Assembly (NCBI GenBank): GCA_027459365.1
Contig: DAIDIM010000140.1
Location: 1-6,967, forward strand
Direction: 5' to 3'
Source of the DNA: Chlamydiota bacterium
GTDB lineage: Bacteria; Chlamydiota; Chlamydiia; Chlamydiales; SM23-39
DNA: 6,967 bases
This document shows positions 4,831-6,967 of this stretch, in pieces (position 1 is the stretch's first letter; every line of letters begins with the position of its first letter). Made by a program: the position numbers and the translations under genes. The notes beneath the pieces were generated by a model, which saw only the letters and a list, made by a program, of their open reading frames with translations, was not told the DNA's origin and did not search any database.

Positions 4831-6501
4831 CTATTGGGTTAAGAGGGAAAAATCTTTTTCTTTTTGTTTATTGACTAACCACTGAGTCAGCATAGGAAAC
4901 TTCGTAGGATGGGATTTGATCAGCGAATGATATACGTCCATCGCTTGATCAAGAGGCTGAAGTTTGAAATGAATGATGTTTTTCTCTGTCGTTGGGTAAT
5001 GCTTATTCCCATGACAATCAATCACTAACATAGCGTTTTCCAGTGTCGTTTGGTAGTAATTCCTTGGAACTTCTTTGACGTGATCTTTGTCAATCGGCGC
5101 TAAAATAAGATTGTGTTTGTGCGTGTTTTTCATAATGTGATTCGAAAATTGACCAAAATATGTGATGAGCTCATCTGTTGTTTTATAAAAATAATGTTCC
5201 TCTCCCTCTAACTTTAGATGTCTAAAAATCGAGATGGGACATTCTTTTATTTTTGAGAGATATTTAAAAATGCCTTTGTCTGAACCGTAAAACAATAAAG
5301 ATAACAGTTTTGGATCAATGAAAACAGTTTTGTTGTCAGAGATAAACAGGAGGTTGCGACTCACCCCTTTTTCATCGATCAGATGATTGATGAGAGAGAG
5401 AATTTCTGGATTCGTACTGAGATCCACAACGAAGCCATTTTGCATGATGTTGCTTAAATGGCGATATTCCTCAAGAACTGGCTCAAACACTTCTTTTTTA
5501 ATAACATCTCCACTAAAGGGGAGTTTTTTTATGTAACAGAAGTCCTCTAACACATCCCGCTCATCTTTTGAGAGATCACTTAGATGGATGTCTGCATTCA
5601 AATTGGCTTGGCTGATAAAACCAGGAGTGAATTCATTTCTCAAAAACATCAGATAGTGTCTCTGGATTTCAGCGATCAATCCTTTCGGCGCTTCAATAGA
5701 GAAGTTTTTATTGTAATCGATCGACTTCGTAGGAAGATTGACAAATTCTTCATATGAGATTCGTTTGGGATCAGGGTTGTTTTTGAGATAGATATTGAAT
5801 TTTATTTCATTGATATTATAAGGATTAGGTTTTGAACATTCCAGTCTATAATCTCGATGTAGGGAGAAATTCGTATCCAAGAACTTTGGCAAGAAAAGGG
5901 AGACGTAATATTTCCCCGTCAGATTTTTCACGGCCATGATGCAATTTGTGTATGGATCATCAACCCACTTTGGGTCTCTGTAGATAAACACCCCATCTTT
6001 TTCAAGAATTCTACAAATTTCTGTGACAAAGAGATCCACAGATTGTTTTGCTGGCACATAGGAGAAAATCTCATGCATTAATGCTGACGCGCCAATTCCG
6101 GAAATGGAGTTATCGTCGATCATGGTCATTTTTGTGGCACACATCGGCACTAACTTTACTTTAGGACCCTGAGCTTTATGGCCTAAATACTCGGAAATTT
6201 GAGGTTTTCTGATGGGGATAGATTCTAAAACGAGGGGATCCACATCGACAGCAATGAGTGTTGTTTTCGCTGTTTTAGGAAGCTGTGTGACCATGAGAGC
6301 AACGGCATCCCCACCGGTTCCAATATCGATGTATGTCCCGTTCAAGTTTTTCTGAATGTGTTCTAACAACTCAGTTTTTTCGTCCATGCGCAAACCGATA
6401 TTGTTCAGGTAGATATCAATAAAGTCATCTTTATGATCTACAGAACTAAGCAAAATGCGAGACGTGCAAAGGAAGAAAAGAAAACCGAATTTATATGACA
6501 C
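4831..6501 (-). CDS. Large SAM-dependent methyltransferase-like protein with signal-like N-terminus and an unrecognised C-terminal region
   Basis: The 556 residues hold a class I (Rossmann) methyltransferase domain at about 40-180. Motif I is YIDIGTGGDA (57-66), an acidic strand end is AVDVDP (84-89), SGIGASALMHEIFSYVP (134-150) is a motif-II-like region, and motif III is LEKDGVFIYRDPKW (166-179). Residues 1-20 (SYKF, then GFLFFLCTSRILLSS) look like a signal peptide or membrane anchor, which is unusual for this fold. About 370 C-terminal residues match no family I recognise. They contain His/Tyr-rich stretches (EEHYFYKTTDELITYFGQFS) but no domain I can name. The start is GTG at 6499-6501, preceded by GAGG at 6507-6510; Met39 would drop the hydrophobic segment. 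It heads a three-gene operon with the Nudix and kinase genes. Base use is visibly richer in A and T than in the tps genes. The methyl acceptor is unknown. Confidence 0.85.
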   Translation of the reverse strand: MSYKFGFLFFLCTSRILLSSVDHKDDFIDIYLNNIGLRMDEKTELLEHIQKNLNGTYIDIGTGGDAVALMVTQLPKTAKTTLIAVDVDPLVLESIPIRKPQISEYLGHKAQGPKVKLVPMCATKMTMIDDNSISGIGASALMHEIFSYVPAKQSVDLFVTEICRILEKDGVFIYRDPKWVDDPYTNCIMAVKNLTGKYYVSLFLPKFLDTNFSLHRDYRLECSKPNPYNINEIKFNIYLKNNPDPKRISYEEFVNLPTKSIDYNKNFSIEAPKGLIAEIQRHYLMFLRNEFTPGFISQANLNADIHLSDLSKDERDVLEDFCYIKKLPFSGDVIKKEVFEPVLEEYRHLSNIMQNGFVVDLSTNPEILSLINHLIDEKGVSRNLLFISDNKTVFIDPKLLSLLFYGSDKGIFKYLSKIKECPISIFRHLKLEGEEHYFYKTTDELITYFGQFSNHIMKNTHKHNLILAPIDKDHVKEVPRNYYQTTLENAMLVIDCHGNKHYPTTEKNIIHFKLQPLDQAMDVYHSLIKSHPTKFPMLTQWLVNKQKEKDFSLLTQ

Positions 6502-6506
6502 ATGTA

Positions 6507-6510
6507 CCTC
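6507..6510 (-). promoter_or_regulatory. Ribosome binding site deciding the GTG start of the methyltransferase
   Basis: GAGG on the minus strand stands 5 bases before GTG 6499-6501 and supports that start, hence the signal-like N-terminus. A weak -10-like TATATT lies at 6520-6525 on the same strand, without a matching -35. Confidence 0.6.
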
Positions 6511-6535
6511 ATATCAGTGAATATATGCACAAAGA

Positions 6536-6611
6536 GTCAAAAAGCGACGATCGAAGGGGAGGGTGTATTTTTCCTCAATACCACCCTCCCCTTCGATCGT
6601 CGCTTTTTGAC
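6536..6611. terminator. Perfect 30-bp inverted repeat; probable bidirectional intrinsic terminator or attenuator
   Basis: Arms 6536-6565 and 6582-6611 are exact reverse complements over 30 bases around a 16-base loop. Each strand reads an A5 tract, a GC-rich stem (containing CGATCG and a GGGGAGGG run) and a T5 tract, the shape of a bidirectional terminator. The T5 tract is followed by GAC within the stem. The element is 34 bases upstream of the methyltransferase GTG. It would stop minus-strand transcripts coming from the right, or act as an attenuator if the operon promoter lies beyond 6611. An alternative is a mobile-element end. Confidence 0.7.
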
Positions 6612-6657
6612 GCTTCGCCCCCCGTCTAAATCTCCCATTTCAAGCAGCGCGGAGATC

Positions 6658-6687
6658 TACCGAAACAACCTGAAGAATCGGATTTTT
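6658..6687. repeat. 30-base dispersed direct repeat, copy 2
   Basis: This copy begins TACCGAAACAACCTGAAGAA and ends TCGGATTTTT. It matches 2674-2703 with two differences and in the same orientation, about 4 kb away. Its flanks differ from those of copy 1, so only these 30 bases are shared. Confidence 0.75.
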
Positions 6688-6874
6688 GGCCGGCATGCTT
6701 GTGCAAGCGATTTATTTAACCTTGACTCTGCCAGAAAACCGACTCTTGAATCATTTCCGATACACAGTCTTTTTCAGGAAGCGTCCGGGGAGTATAAAGG
6801 ATTTATCATTTAGAATCTATTCGAAATCGATACGAGGCAGGTGGCCGAGCATTAAAAACAATTTTTCAAAAGGT

Positions 6875-6895
6875 GCTCTCTGTACGTAGGAGAGC
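6875..6895 (-). terminator. Small hairpin directly after a possible stop codon
   Basis: GCTCTC (6875-6880) and GAGAGC (6890-6895) pair around a 9-base loop. On the minus strand it follows immediately after the TAA at 6896-6898 and precedes ACCTTTTG and later a TTTTT run. It could be a weak terminator for a gene entering from the right. Confidence 0.3.
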
Positions 6896-6967
6896 TTACC
6901 GCTTTCGTTTGTTTTGTCGCTTTTCCCTTTTTGGTCTTGACACTTCAGACCACCTCAAGCCCAGGTC
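6896..6967 (-). CDS. Possible C-terminal end of an unidentified basic protein (partial, enters from right edge)
   Basis: One minus-strand frame is open from the window edge to a TAA at 6896-6898 and gives 23 residues ending SEVSRPKREKRQNKRKR. The other two minus frames stop within a few codons. The very basic end resembles tails of nucleic-acid-binding proteins or transposases, but nothing identifies it. The only support is the open frame, its composition and the hairpin right after the stop. A chance open frame is quite possible at this length. Confidence 0.3.
   Translation of the reverse strand, partial: DLGLRWSEVSRPKREKRQNKRKR

Larger units (their letters stand above)
6612..6895. other. 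Gene-poor stretch upstream of the methyltransferase operon
   Basis: No convincing gene is seen on either strand. It holds dispersed repeat copy 2 (6658-6687) and a small hairpin (6875-6895). Plus-strand open frames here cross the inverted repeat or start at a TTG without a ribosome binding site, so they are not called. A minus-strand TATACT box occurs within 6791-6800, but its -35 region is poor. If the operon promoter is here, transcripts must pass the 30-bp hairpin. Confidence 0.5.

Noticed and set aside
6502..6813. Plus-strand open frame of 103 codons
   Set aside because: It runs through both arms of the perfect 30-bp inverted repeat and begins without a ribosome binding site; a chance frame is more likely.
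6686..6889. Plus-strand open frame of 67 codons starting at TTG
   Set aside because: No ribosome binding site, no family resemblance, and it begins inside the dispersed repeat copy.
6832..6895. tRNA-like stretch (GGCAGGTGGCCGAGC, similar to the 5' part of Leu or Ser tRNAs) followed by a hairpin
   Set aside because: No acceptor stem partner, no GGTTCGAATCC-type T arm and no CCA end are present; at most a chance match or an eroded fragment.

Overview
The window reads as a piece of a Gram-negative (diderm) bacterial genome. The strongest sign is a two-partner secretion pair, whose outer-membrane transporter needs an outer membrane. Every convincing gene lies on the minus strand, so the natural reading direction is right to left. 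Weak start codons (two GTG, one TTG), dense repeats and a small-molecule or nucleotide enzyme trio would suit an amoeba-associated or intracellular lineage such as an environmental chlamydia. That taxonomic guess is inference only; no marker gene is present.

Right edge (6612-6967): a very short basic C-terminus may enter from the right and end at 6896, followed by a small hairpin. About 280 bases without a convincing gene come next, holding one copy of a 30-base dispersed repeat. A perfect 30-bp inverted repeat (6536-6611) then forms a very strong hairpin shaped like a bidirectional terminator.

Enzyme operon (6501 down to 3522): a large class I SAM-methyltransferase-like protein with an N-terminal signal-like segment, a Nudix hydrolase and an adenylate-kinase-like nucleotide kinase are packed with a 5-base gap and a 19-base overlap. 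They look co-transcribed and translationally coupled, and may act in one nucleotide or small-molecule pathway. The kinase's last roughly 25 residues are encoded by a repeat element.

Repeat-bracketed GNAT gene (3609 down to 2616): an acetyltransferase gene with its own ribosome binding site and a TATAAT box sits between two clusters of one repeat family. The outermost usable arms are a perfect 20-bp inverted repeat, 2616-2635 versus 3565-3584. The 3448-3585 part looks like a 138-bp MITE with 35-bp imperfect terminal inverted repeats starting TACTC.

Secretion pair (2514 down to 1): tpsB (ShlB/FhaC-type transporter with POTRA domains and the VRGF motif) overlaps by four bases the start of tpsA, a filamentous-haemagglutinin-type exoprotein that runs off the left edge. 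The tpsA frame stays open to the window edge and is easily missed, because its likely start is TTG and its stop lies outside.
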